Positions 1 through 7,570 of a stretch of DNA of 18,800 bases are shown here, one piece after another. The first letter of the stretch is position 1. Each line of letters opens with the position of its first letter. The notes beneath the pieces are model-generated. The model had not been told where the DNA came from. It saw only the letters and a program-made list of their open reading frames with translations, and did not search any database. Both the position numbers and the translations under genes were made by a program. The stretch is from Candidatus Gastranaerophilales bacterium (lineage in GTDB: Bacteria > Cyanobacteriota > Vampirovibrionia > Gastranaerophilales > Gastranaerophilaceae), in assembly GCA_905235825.1 (NCBI GenBank), contig CAJONH010000127.1:1-18800 (forward strand). Direction: 5' to 3'.

Positions 1-1
1 C

Positions 2-838
2 CGCCACAGACAAGGTCAGAGTTTGGAAGAAATTTTCGGTAAAAAATGTCCTCATTGCCAAGGGGCAGGCCACATTATGGAAGATTTTACATTATCCGCT
101 CCCGTAGCAGAAGGTGAGGCAAAAGCTAAAGCGGCAAAACTTAAAGTTCCCGTTCACCAAATTAAAAATAAAACACCTAATTTTAAACAAAATAAGGTTT
201 TCTCAAATCCGAATAATAATCCGTTGATGAATGATTTTGATAATCAACAGGTTAATCAAAACGGACAAAATAATCAGAATGGTCAAAATTATCAGAATAA
301 TCAACAGGAAAATAAATTTAATAACAAACAAAATAAATTTAATAAAAAGAACAGATTTAACAGACAAAACGACCAGCAGGAACAAAACAACAGTCCTGTT
401 TCGGTAAATTTTGATGATGAAATTTCAACTGAAAAAGAACAGATTGAAACTCCGCATATAGTCAATCAGGAAAATGTTCAAACTGAAAATACGGCAGCTG
501 AAAATGTTCAGATTGAAAGCGGAAATGTTCAAGAAGTTTCGTTACAAGAAACTGCAATTGAAGCAAAAGAAACTGAAACTGAAGAAGAAGTAAAAACAAA
601 AGCACCTTCACAAAAAACTGCAAGACAGCCAAAGCAAAGAGGTTATGCAAGAAAAAACAGAAAATCAGCTAAAATTGAAGAAGAAAAAATTACCGATAAC
701 AATAACATAGATAAACCAGAAATTACAGCTGAAGAAAAAAATATAGAAGAAGAACAGCCGGTAGTTCAAAAGAAAAAACCGGGAAGAAAACCGGGCAGAA
801 AGAAAAAAGAAGAAAGTGTTGTTGAAATAAATGGCTAA
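2..838 (+). CDS. rne: Ribonuclease E/G, C-terminal fragment (5' end outside window)
   Basis: The reading frame is open to the left edge, so this is the last 278 codons of a longer gene; the first in-frame TTG at 23 is not a credible start. The opening residues (RHRQGQSLEEIFGKKCPHCQ) match the end of the RNase E/G catalytic region. There the CPxCxGxG motif (C16 and C19 of the visible part) is the family's zinc-link that bridges subunits. RNase E/G is an endonuclease for mRNA decay and rRNA/tRNA processing. The roughly 255 residues that follow have no recognisable fold. A Gln/Asn-rich block (about nt 200-395, with NQNGQN micro-repeats) is followed by an acidic Glu/Thr/Val-rich block. A strongly basic tail (KKKPGRKPGRKKKEE, about nt 770-812) closes the protein. 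Such disordered tails scaffold degradosomes, and in cyanobacteria a short Arg-rich C-terminal motif binds PNPase; equating the basic tail with that motif is an inference. The stop overlaps the next gene by 8 nt. Confidence 0.88.
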   Translation, partial: RHRQGQSLEEIFGKKCPHCQGAGHIMEDFTLSAPVAEGEAKAKAAKLKVPVHQIKNKTPNFKQNKVFSNPNNNPLMNDFDNQQVNQNGQNNQNGQNYQNNQQENKFNNKQNKFNKKNRFNRQNDQQEQNNSPVSVNFDDEISTEKEQIETPHIVNQENVQTENTAAENVQIESGNVQEVSLQETAIEAKETETEEEVKTKAPSQKTARQPKQRGYARKNRKSAKIEEEKITDNNNIDKPEITAEEKNIEEEQPVVQKKKPGRKPGRKKKEESVVEING

Positions 839-1373
839 CAATATTGTTTACATCGCTGATTCAAAAATTCAGCAGGAATTAAAAAAAGACAATTTAAATC
901 AAGTTTCATTATCATCTGAAACACAGGTTAAATCACAACCTGATATTCAAGTTGCAAATGAGCAGGTTGAACATACCGGATTATTGATAACTGTTTTAAT
1001 AATAGTTTTTATTCTTGTTGCAGTTCTAATCGGAATATATTTAAACTTGAAAAATCAGCCTGATATTCAGTTGAGCGGTCTTTTATCTTCATCGAACAAT
1101 AAAAAGAAGGATTCGTCTGATTCATCAGAAACTAATGATATCGATGTTTCATCAAAAATTGATGAAATATTTTCTGAAGATGATAAACAAGAGAATATTA
1201 ATCAAACGGAGGAAAATACTGAAATCACTCAAAATGAACCCGAAATACAAAATTTTATGTCAGAAGAAGATATCATTGATGATAGTAATAACGACACTTC
1301 TTTAAAACTAAGTACACCGAGAAGTATAGAAAAATGTATAAAAAGTTTTCTTGAAATAACAAAGGAAAACTAG
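831..1373 (+). CDS. Small single-pass membrane protein of unknown function
   Basis: I do not recognise a family for this 180-residue protein. Residues 1-48 are polar. Residues 50-71 (LLITVLIIVFILVAVLIGIY) form one clear transmembrane helix. The remaining 105 or so residues are acidic, Ser/Asp/Asn-rich and probably disordered. A short more ordered end (about 162-180, SIEKCIKSFLEI) looks amphipathic. There is no cleavable signal peptide, so it is probably a bitopic inner-membrane protein. The ATG lies inside the 3' end of the RNase E/G gene (8-nt overlap) with no good Shine-Dalgarno, which suggests translational coupling and co-transcription. A role in tethering the RNase to the membrane is possible from context only. 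Its TAG stop overlaps the stop of convergent engB in the palindrome CTAG. Confidence 0.75.
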   Translation: MANNIVYIADSKIQQELKKDNLNQVSLSSETQVKSQPDIQVANEQVEHTGLLITVLIIVFILVAVLIGIYLNLKNQPDIQLSGLLSSSNNKKKDSSDSSETNDIDVSSKIDEIFSEDDKQENINQTEENTEITQNEPEIQNFMSEEDIIDDSNNDTSLKLSTPRSIEKCIKSFLEITKEN

Positions 1374-1948
1374 TCAGGGTTAATAAGCAATTCAATTCTA
1401 TCTGTAATACATTTATTATAATAATTATCGGATTTTGCAAACGGAAGAACATCTGTTTGCAAAATTTTTTCGAAGTTTTTACAAACGCTGTTAATTTTAG
1501 AACGTGGTATTTGATCGACTTTTGCAGCTATTGCAAAAAAAGGAAGTTTATTAAATTTTATCCATTCAGCCATTTGTAAATCATTTTGTTGAATTGGATG
1601 TCTTGAATCAATAAACTGAATTAAACTAACGATAGATTTACGATTCAGCAAGTATTTTTCTAGATTTTTCTGCCATAAATTTTGTGTTTTACCGCTGACT
1701 TTAGCATAGCCATACCCGGGTAAATCTGCAAAAATAAACTTATCATTAATATTAAAAAGATTAATAAGTTTTGTTTTTCCGGGGGTATTACTTGTCTTTG
1801 CAAGTCCGTTTATATTTACAAGAGCATTAATAAATGATGATTTTCCGACATTAGAACGACCAATAAGGGCAAATTCAGGCAGATTAAGCTCCGGGCAATC
1901 CTTTAAAGAAGGTGCGCTTGTTATAAATTTGGCTTTTGTTATTTTCAT
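1370..1948 (-). CDS. engB: Ribosome biogenesis GTP-binding protein EngB (YihA/YsxC)
   Basis: This 192-residue TRAFAC GTPase is required for late assembly of the large ribosomal subunit in bacteria where it has been studied. The G1/P-loop is GRSNVGKS (residues 30-37). The switch I threonine lies in TSNTPGKT (52-59), G3 is DLPG followed by YGYAKV (75-84), and G4 is the slightly unusual AKVD (142-145; TKxD is common). The family signature DSRHP is at 114-118. Length and the N-terminus (MKITKAKFITSAP) fit the family, which supports the ATG at 1946-1948 although no strong Shine-Dalgarno precedes it. The start lies within an upstream ORF on the same strand (65-nt overlap). Its stop overlaps that of the convergent membrane-protein gene, and no terminator separates them. 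Confidence 0.95.
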   Translation of the reverse strand: MKITKAKFITSAPSLKDCPELNLPEFALIGRSNVGKSSFINALVNINGLAKTSNTPGKTKLINLFNINDKFIFADLPGYGYAKVSGKTQNLWQKNLEKYLLNRKSIVSLIQFIDSRHPIQQNDLQMAEWIKFNKLPFFAIAAKVDQIPRSKINSVCKNFEKILQTDVLPFAKSDNYYNKCITDRIELLINPD

Positions 1949-2162
1949 CTTGCTGTTTTTTCTTGTACAATACTGTAGATAGCAGGTTATAAACTTTTTT
2001 ATTATTATAAACCGTCAATTGAATATTTTCATCAAAACTGATATTAACAGGCAATTTTTGATTAAAAACATTAGTTTCAACGTGAATGATTTTAATATCA
2101 CGTTTTTGAATAATGCTTATCGGTGCCGCTAAAAATACTTCAAATGTTTTTAGAATATCCAT
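1884..2162 (-). CDS. Small hypothetical protein overlapping engB
   Basis: This 92-residue ORF reads into the first 65 nt of engB in another frame. No family is recognised and no transmembrane segment or signal peptide is visible. Residues 1-70 alternate hydrophobic and polar residues in a pattern suggesting a beta-rich small domain. The last 20 or so residues, which overlap engB, are low-complexity Lys/Gln/Asn. The upstream region has no strong Shine-Dalgarno. It fills an otherwise empty gap between two same-strand genes and has normal-looking composition, so a real gene co-transcribed with engB is plausible. The long overlap leaves doubt. The true 3' end may differ if there is a sequencing frameshift. 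Confidence 0.45.
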   Translation of the reverse strand: MDILKTFEVFLAAPISIIQKRDIKIIHVETNVFNQKLPVNISFDENIQLTVYNNKKVYNLLSTVLYKKKQQDENNKSQIYNKRTFFKGLPGA

Positions 2163-2219
2163 TTTTTCATAATATCAAAAAGACACTTATTTTTCATAAA
2201 ATATAAAAATATATTAAAT

Positions 2220-2792
2220 TTATTTTTTGTTTTGGAGAATATCTTTTATTCCATCTCCGTCTGAGTCTTTTGTGCAGAGCTGATGCAGAGTTATCCCGAA
2301 GGCTCCGGTACCGGCGATATTACCAAATGCATTATAGGTTCTTTCTTTTCCCTGCATAGACTCAGGTAACCCTATGTATGCAACACCTTTGTATAATTTT
2401 CTTGCACCCGCTTCGGCTTTACCTAATGCCTTACCCGCATATTTTTTTATTTTGGAGAAAGTGCCTTCTGTTTTTGTTTCTGCCCATTTTGCCGCATTAT
2501 CTTTTATTTTATTTGCAGTATTTTTTAGTCCGTTTTCAACAGAAACACTTAAATTAGGAGCAAATCTTGCTAAAAGCCCCGCTGCTATACATTGGACACT
2601 TAAATAAGAAAGAAGTGCTGCTCCGACAAGAGTCCCTGCAACCACAACCGGTTCTTTTATATCATTTGAATTAACAGTATGATTTCTAAATTTATAAGTA
2701 TGACCTTTCGTTTCACTTGTTTTAGATTTTTCATTTCCCTTTAGCGAAACATTATTATTCAAAGTTGTATTACCTACTGCAGAAATTACCAT
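2220..2792 (-). CDS. Small membrane protein with C-terminal calcium-loop-like motif, unknown function
   Basis: The chosen start is the ATG at 2790-2792, giving 190 residues (MVISAVGNTT...). A G-rich stretch (GGGGGAT) sits at a suitable distance upstream; an in-frame GTG six codons earlier is part of that stretch and is less likely. Residues 1-47 are polar, and 48-75 form a hydrophobic, Ala/Leu/Val-rich segment, probably one membrane helix or hairpin. Residues 85-130 are Lys/Ala-rich and likely helical. A second small, Gly/Ala-rich hydrophobic patch covers about 156-170. The C-terminus (176-184) reads DSDGDGIKD, the Asp/Gly pattern of EF-hand-like or thrombospondin-type-3 calcium loops. No family is recognised. 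It is transcribed divergently from secA. Confidence 0.7.
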   Translation of the reverse strand: MVISAVGNTTLNNNVSLKGNEKSKTSETKGHTYKFRNHTVNSNDIKEPVVVAGTLVGAALLSYLSVQCIAAGLLARFAPNLSVSVENGLKNTANKIKDNAAKWAETKTEGTFSKIKKYAGKALGKAEAGARKLYKGVAYIGLPESMQGKERTYNAFGNIAGTGAFGITLHQLCTKDSDGDGIKDILQNKK

Positions 2793-2852
2793 GATAGCAA
2801 AATCCCCCACATATAATTATTCCACTTGATATAAAACAATCAAGCATTATTT

Positions 2853-2882
2853 TTGCTATACCTAAACGGATTATGGTATAAT
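2853..2882 (+). promoter_or_regulatory. Sigma-70 promoter for secA-waaA
   Basis: A perfect TATAAT (2877-2882) is preceded by TGG, making an extended -10 element. A -35-like TTGCTA (4 of 6 to consensus) lies 18 bp upstream at 2853-2858. Transcription would start near 2889, leaving a leader of about 86 nt before secA. Confidence 0.75.
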
Positions 2883-2974
2883 TTTTACAAAAATTTACAA
2901 TTTTTTTTACTCTTTTAAATTAATATTTATGTGATAGAATTCAGGTATTACGGATATTATTGGAGATTAGGGAA

Positions 2975-5668
2975 ATGATTGACTTTTTGATAAAGTTATT
3001 CGGTGATCCGAATAATAAAAAAATAAAAAAGATGATGCCTGTTGTTGACCATATAAATGCATTGGAAAGTGAATTTTCAAAACTTACGGATGATGAATTA
3101 CGGGCAAAAACAAAGCAATTTAAGGAAATCATAAATTCACGGCAAACCTCTGACGATATAAAAAAAGACAGACAGCTTGAAAAACAGGTGCTTGATTCAA
3201 TTCTGCCCGAAGCATTTGCTACTGTTAGAGAAGCAGGCAAAAGAGTTTTAAATATGCGTCACTTTGATGTTCAATTATTGGGCGGTATTTTTTTACACGA
3301 AGGACAAATAGCCGAAATGAGAACGGGTGAAGGTAAAACTCTTGTAGCAACACTGCCTGCATATTTAAATGCCCTCACAGGTAAAGGTGTTCATATTGTT
3401 ACGGTTAACGATTACCTTGCAAAACGTGACAGCGAGTGGATGGGGAAAATATTCACGTTTCTGGGACTCAGTGTTGGTGTTATCTTATCGGGAATGAATG
3501 ACTTTGAAGGTATTGAACGAAAAAGAAAAGCCTATGAATGCGATATTACATACGGAACAAATAATGAGTTCGGATTTGATTATCTTCGTGATAATATGGC
3601 AATTTCGGCGGAACAGCGTGTTCAACGACCTTATAATTACGCAATTATAGATGAAGTCGACAGTATTTTAATTGATGAAGCAAGGACTCCGTTGATAATA
3701 AGCGGAAGGCTTGATAAATCTGCCGAACTATACAGAACAATGGCGGCGGTTGCCCCTCAGCTCGAAAAAATTAAACATTATGAAGTGGATGAAAAAAATA
3801 AAAATGTTATATTAACCGAAGAAGGTATTGATAAAGCTCAGGAAATACTGGAAATAAAAGATTTATTTGACATTAATAATCAGTATGCACATCATTTATT
3901 ACAAGCATTAAAAGCAAAAGAACTCTTTCATTTAAATACCGACTATGTTATAAAAAACGGCGAAGTAATGATTGTTGATGAGTTTACGGGACGTTTAATG
4001 GAAGGACGACGCTGGTCTGACGGACTTCATCAGGCTGTTGAAGCAAAAGAAGGCGTAAAAATTCAAGATGAAACGCAAACACTTGCAAGTATAACCTTCC
4101 AAAATCTTTTCCGTTTATATCCGAAACTTTCGGGTATGACCGGTACTGCAATGACGGAGGAAGCTGAATTCGGTAAAATATATAATCTTGAAGTAACGGT
4201 AATCCCTACAAATAAAACAGATATAAGGGTTGATTATCCGGATATTATTTATAAAACAGAAAAAGTTAAATATAATGCCGTAGTTGATGAAATTATAAAA
4301 ATGCATAAACAGGGAAGACCCGTTCTTGTAGGTACAATCAGTATTGAAAAATCGGAGCTTGTTTCCGATTTGTTGAAAAAGAAAGGTATTCCGCACCACA
4401 TATTAAATGCAAAACATCATGAAAAAGAAGCGTATATTATTGCACAGGCAGGCAGATTAGGTGCTGTTACCATTGCAACAAATATGGCAGGCAGAGGTAC
4501 CGATATTCTTTTAGGCGGCAACCCCGAATATCTTGCAAAAGAAGAACTTGATAAAATGGGAGTTACTCCTGATAGTTCCGATTATGAATCAATTAAAAAT
4601 GATGTACTTGCAAAAACAAGAGAAATAACGGAAAAAGAACATGCAAAAGTAGTTGAATTAGGCGGACTGCACGTAATAGGAACAGAAAGACATGAATCCC
4701 GCAGAATAGATAATCAGCTTAGAGGACGTGCCGCACGTCAAGGAGATCCGGGTTCTACAAGATTTTTCCTGTCGCTTGAAGACAGCTTAATGCGTATATT
4801 CGGCGGTCAGCAGATTATAACGCTTATGAATACGCTTAATATTGATGAAACAATGGCTATTGAAAACAGAATTATTACACGCCAAATAGCAAGCAATCAG
4901 AAGAAGGTTGAAACTTTCCATTTTGATGCAAGAAAGAGTGTTCTTGAATATGATGATGTTATGAATTTACAGCGTGAAAAATTTTATTCGCAAAGAAATA
5001 AAGTACTTGAAGGAAAAAATCTTCGTGATGATATTTTATACATGATTGAGCGGGAAACCGATAGAATTCTTAAAACATATATCGCTCCCGGCATGAATCC
5101 CGATGAATATATTTATGAAGATTTAAAATCTCTGGTAAAAGAAATTCATTCGGAAATACCTCAATTATCTTATGTTGAAGTTAAAGACATTCAAGGTTTA
5201 AAATATGAAAATGTATATGCAAAAATAAAAGATTTTGCAATTGAAGCATATAAGGAGCATGAAATAAAAACAATAGATTTTTATAACACAGTTTCACAGC
5301 AGTATAATTTAGAGCAGGAAAAAGAAGAACCTTTTACGGACAACAATGTAATGAGGCAGCTGGAAAAAGATATTCTGCTCCGTATTGTTGATAACAGGTG
5401 GATAGATCATCTTCATAATATAGATATGCTTCGTGAGGGTATAGGTTTAAGAGCGTACGGACAGAAAAATCCTTTACTGGAATATAAAAAAGAGGCTTAT
5501 GATATGTTTAACAATATGATGTATGACATTCAAAGCGAAACAGTTAAACATTTGTTCAGAACAAAATTCGGAATACAAATTGTTACACCGGAACAACTCG
5601 CAAATCCGGATGAAATGATTATTCCGCCGACAACAATAGTTCAGGATGATGAAGAAGAAGAAAGTTAG
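2975..5668 (+). CDS. secA: Protein translocase ATPase subunit SecA
   Basis: SecA is the cytosolic/peripheral ATPase that drives preproteins through SecYEG. The ATG at 2975 is preceded by TGGAG (2961-2965) at 9 nt and gives 897 residues with a typical start (MIDFLIKLFGDPNNKK). A TTG five codons upstream is rejected. Walker A is MRTGEGKT (115-122), followed by NDYLAKRDSEWM. The DEAD-type Walker B is DEVD (226-229). The preprotein cross-linking domain follows, and the second nucleotide-binding fold carries ATNMAGRGTDILLGGNP (about 507-523) and RGRAARQGDPGST. The helical scaffold and wing regions follow (ENRIITRQIASNQKKVE, LEYDDVMN, DNRWIDHLHNIDMLREGI). The protein ends in an acidic tail (QDDEEEES) with no CxCxSGx(n)CC/CH zinc motif, so the C-terminal SecB/lipid-binding tail of E. 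coli SecA is missing. Confidence 0.98.
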   Translation: MIDFLIKLFGDPNNKKIKKMMPVVDHINALESEFSKLTDDELRAKTKQFKEIINSRQTSDDIKKDRQLEKQVLDSILPEAFATVREAGKRVLNMRHFDVQLLGGIFLHEGQIAEMRTGEGKTLVATLPAYLNALTGKGVHIVTVNDYLAKRDSEWMGKIFTFLGLSVGVILSGMNDFEGIERKRKAYECDITYGTNNEFGFDYLRDNMAISAEQRVQRPYNYAIIDEVDSILIDEARTPLIISGRLDKSAELYRTMAAVAPQLEKIKHYEVDEKNKNVILTEEGIDKAQEILEIKDLFDINNQYAHHLLQALKAKELFHLNTDYVIKNGEVMIVDEFTGRLMEGRRWSDGLHQAVEAKEGVKIQDETQTLASITFQNLFRLYPKLSGMTGTAMTEEAEFGKIYNLEVTVIPTNKTDIRVDYPDIIYKTEKVKYNAVVDEIIKMHKQGRPVLVGTISIEKSELVSDLLKKKGIPHHILNAKHHEKEAYIIAQAGRLGAVTIATNMAGRGTDILLGGNPEYLAKEELDKMGVTPDSSDYESIKNDVLAKTREITEKEHAKVVELGGLHVIGTERHESRRIDNQLRGRAARQGDPGSTRFFLSLEDSLMRIFGGQQIITLMNTLNIDETMAIENRIITRQIASNQKKVETFHFDARKSVLEYDDVMNLQREKFYSQRNKVLEGKNLRDDILYMIERETDRILKTYIAPGMNPDEYIYEDLKSLVKEIHSEIPQLSYVEVKDIQGLKYENVYAKIKDFAIEAYKEHEIKTIDFYNTVSQQYNLEQEKEEPFTDNNVMRQLEKDILLRIVDNRWIDHLHNIDMLREGIGLRAYGQKNPLLEYKKEAYDMFNNMMYDIQSETVKHLFRTKFGIQIVTPEQLANPDEMIIPPTTIVQDDEEEES

Positions 5669-5674
5669 TTAAAA

Positions 5675-6925
5675 ATGATTATAATTTATAATCTGGTGTT
5701 AATTTCACTTGCACTGATATTACTTCCGTTAATATTAATTGCATTTGTTATACAACCGAAATTCAGAGCAGGATTTTTTCAAAAAATCGGATTTTATTCT
5801 TTTGATAAAAAAAATGGAAAAAATGTTGTATTTCATGCAGTTTCTGTTGGCGAAACAAATGCAATAAAAGAAATTGTAAAAAGATATCATAAAATTCATC
5901 CCGATGAAAACATAATTATAACAACTACGACAAAAACGGGACAAGCTGTTGCTCAAACGGAATTTAAAGACATTGCTTCAAAAATAGTATACTTCCCTTA
6001 TGATTTCTTGTTTAGCGTAAATTCATTTTTTAATACATTTAAGCCTGAAAAAATTGTAATAGCGGAAACCGAAATCTGGCCGAGCTTTGACATTACGGCA
6101 AAGAAAAAAAATATTAAACTTTATACTATAAACGGACGAATTTCACCTCATTCCTACAACGGATATAAAAAAATAAAATTATTTTTAACACCGATTTTAA
6201 ATTGTTATGAAAAAATTTTTATGCAATCTCAATCTGATGCACAAAGAATGATTGATATAGGGGCAAAACGTGAAAAAGTAGAGGTAATGGGAAATCTGAA
6301 ATTTGATATTGAACAAAATTTAACTGATGATGAAATGGAAAAATATGCTGATGAATTAAAAACAAAGTCATATAGAGTCTTAATCGCTGCAAGCACTCAT
6401 AAAGGTGAAGATGAGATTATTCTAAAAGCATATAAATCTTTAAAAGAAAAATATCAGGATGCAAAATTGTTGATTGCACCAAGGCATCCGCAAAGATTTG
6501 ATGAAGTCATGCATTTAATTCGTGCTGCATCACTAAAATGCAGCAAGCGTTCGGCAAATGCTAATTTTAACGATTTTGATGTTATAATGCTGGATACAAT
6601 GGGAGAACTCGCTAAGTTATATTCTTTATGCTATATTGCATTTATAGGCGGAAGTTTTTCTTCAACGGGCGGACACAATCCTTTAGAAGCAAGCATTTGG
6701 GGAAAGCCTGTAATATCGGGGCCGATTGTATTCAACTTTAAGGATGTATATAACACAGCATGCAATAAGAAATGTGCCGTTATAGTAAATACACCCGAAG
6801 AATTAACCTCGGAGCTTATATCTTTTTACGATAATGAACTTAAACATAAAACTTTTTGTACAAATGCAAAATTAATTTTTGACGAAAATAAAGGTGCAAT
6901 CAATTACGTATTAAACAGAATTTAG
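5675..6925 (+). CDS. waaA: 3-deoxy-D-manno-octulosonic acid (Kdo) transferase WaaA
   Basis: WaaA transfers Kdo from CMP-Kdo to lipid A precursor at the cytoplasmic face of the inner membrane, starting the LPS inner core. The 416-residue length is typical. An N-terminal membrane anchor (residues 2-25) is followed by the acceptor-domain motif FHAVSVGE, whose Glu is the expected catalytic base. Next come TTTTKTGQ, AETEIWPSF, NGRISPHSYNGY and GNLKFD. The donor domain carries AASTHKGEDEI, APRHPQRF and the GT30 signature FIGGSFSSTGGHNPLEA. The ATG is 6 nt after the secA stop with only a weak purine stretch upstream, so it is co-transcribed and likely coupled. Whether one or two Kdo units are added cannot be read from the sequence. 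Its presence argues for an LPS-bearing outer membrane. Confidence 0.95.
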   Translation: MIIIYNLVLISLALILLPLILIAFVIQPKFRAGFFQKIGFYSFDKKNGKNVVFHAVSVGETNAIKEIVKRYHKIHPDENIIITTTTKTGQAVAQTEFKDIASKIVYFPYDFLFSVNSFFNTFKPEKIVIAETEIWPSFDITAKKKNIKLYTINGRISPHSYNGYKKIKLFLTPILNCYEKIFMQSQSDAQRMIDIGAKREKVEVMGNLKFDIEQNLTDDEMEKYADELKTKSYRVLIAASTHKGEDEIILKAYKSLKEKYQDAKLLIAPRHPQRFDEVMHLIRAASLKCSKRSANANFNDFDVIMLDTMGELAKLYSLCYIAFIGGSFSSTGGHNPLEASIWGKPVISGPIVFNFKDVYNTACNKKCAVIVNTPEELTSELISFYDNELKHKTFCTNAKLIFDENKGAINYVLNRI

Positions 6926-7006
6926 CGTTTTAATGCTATTTATTTTAAAGCCGATAGACAATTCACAGAATATTTTAGCATTTGTCGGACTCTTTATTTA
7001 AAAAAA

Positions 7007-7035
7007 TTTCAAAAAAATTATGCTGATGATATAAT
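7007..7035 (+). promoter_or_regulatory. Extended -10 promoter of the hyd operon
   Basis: TGATATAAT (TATAAT at 7030-7035, with TG one base upstream) is a perfect extended -10. The -35 position holds only TTTCAA (7007-7012, 17-bp spacer, 3 of 6), which is tolerable for extended -10 promoters. Transcription would start near 7042. The 149-nt gap after waaA otherwise holds only AT-rich sequence and a poor imperfect hairpin. Confidence 0.65.
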
Positions 7036-7074
7036 TATTTATAAAAGGAAATTAGTTTAGAAACGGAGTATTAA

Positions 7075-7569
7075 ATGGCGGTAGAGAGTGCCTTAAAGGT
7101 AGACACAAAAAAACTTGATGAAATTATAAATGAATTTCACGGCGAAAAGTCATATTTAATTGCAATGCTTCAAAAAGTTCAGGAAATATATAAATTTCTT
7201 CCCGAAGATGCAATGACATATATAGGAACAAAAGTAGAAGGATTATCACCTGCAACCGTATTCGGAGTTGCAACCTTCTATGCTCAATTTTCACTTGAAC
7301 CTAAAGGTAAATATGAAATAAAAGTATGCGACGGAACAGCATGCCACGTGAGAGGCTCTATGTCCGTATTAAATGCAGTAAAAAGAAAAATCAAATTACA
7401 AGAAGGAAAAATGACCACGGATAATGGTCTTTTTTCATTAGAAACCGTAAGCTGTCTTGGTGCTTGCAGTTTGGCACCTGCGATGGTTATAAATGAAAAG
7501 GTTTACCCGAAAATGACCGAAGATGCGGTTGAAATTGTTATTGATACATTATTGAAAGAGAATGCATAA
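7075..7569 (+). CDS. hydC: [FeFe]-hydrogenase gamma subunit, NuoE-like [2Fe-2S] protein
   Basis: This 164-residue member of the NuoE/HydC/HndA family has an N-terminal helical part (about 1-75, with the conserved LSPATVFGVATFYAQF) and a thioredoxin-like domain. The domain binds one [2Fe-2S] cluster through C85, C90, C127 and C131 (CDGTAC and CLGAC). In trimeric hydrogenases this subunit sits beside the flavin subunit and contributes to electron transfer from NAD(P)H. GGAG (7065-7068) lies 6 nt before the ATG. The gene overlaps or abuts the next one (stop at 7567-7569). The hydrogenase partners downstream, with no other nuo genes, assign it to a hydrogenase and not to respiratory complex I. 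Confidence 0.93.
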   Translation: MAVESALKVDTKKLDEIINEFHGEKSYLIAMLQKVQEIYKFLPEDAMTYIGTKVEGLSPATVFGVATFYAQFSLEPKGKYEIKVCDGTACHVRGSMSVLNAVKRKIKLQEGKMTTDNGLFSLETVSCLGACSLAPAMVINEKVYPKMTEDAVEIVIDTLLKENA

Positions 7570-7570
7570 T

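Noticed and set aside
2912..2940. Second promoter for secA (TGATAGAAT at 2932-2940)
   Set aside because: The -10 is only fair and there is no -35; the start site would be close to the Shine-Dalgarno. The upstream TGGTATAAT is clearly better.
2960..2974. Upstream TTG start for secA
   Set aside because: It would place the Shine-Dalgarno inside the gene; the ATG at 2975 has TGGAG at good spacing and gives the standard SecA N-terminus.
6950..6995. Terminator after waaA (CCGA...CAA / TTGTCGG)
   Set aside because: The stem needs a 3-4 nt bulge and has a loop of about 18 nt; too weak to call, though some termination may occur here.
7562..7570. ATG at 7562 as hydB start
   Set aside because: Possible, but the purine-rich site is only about one base away from it; the ATG at 7571 has the better spacing. 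The difference is three residues.
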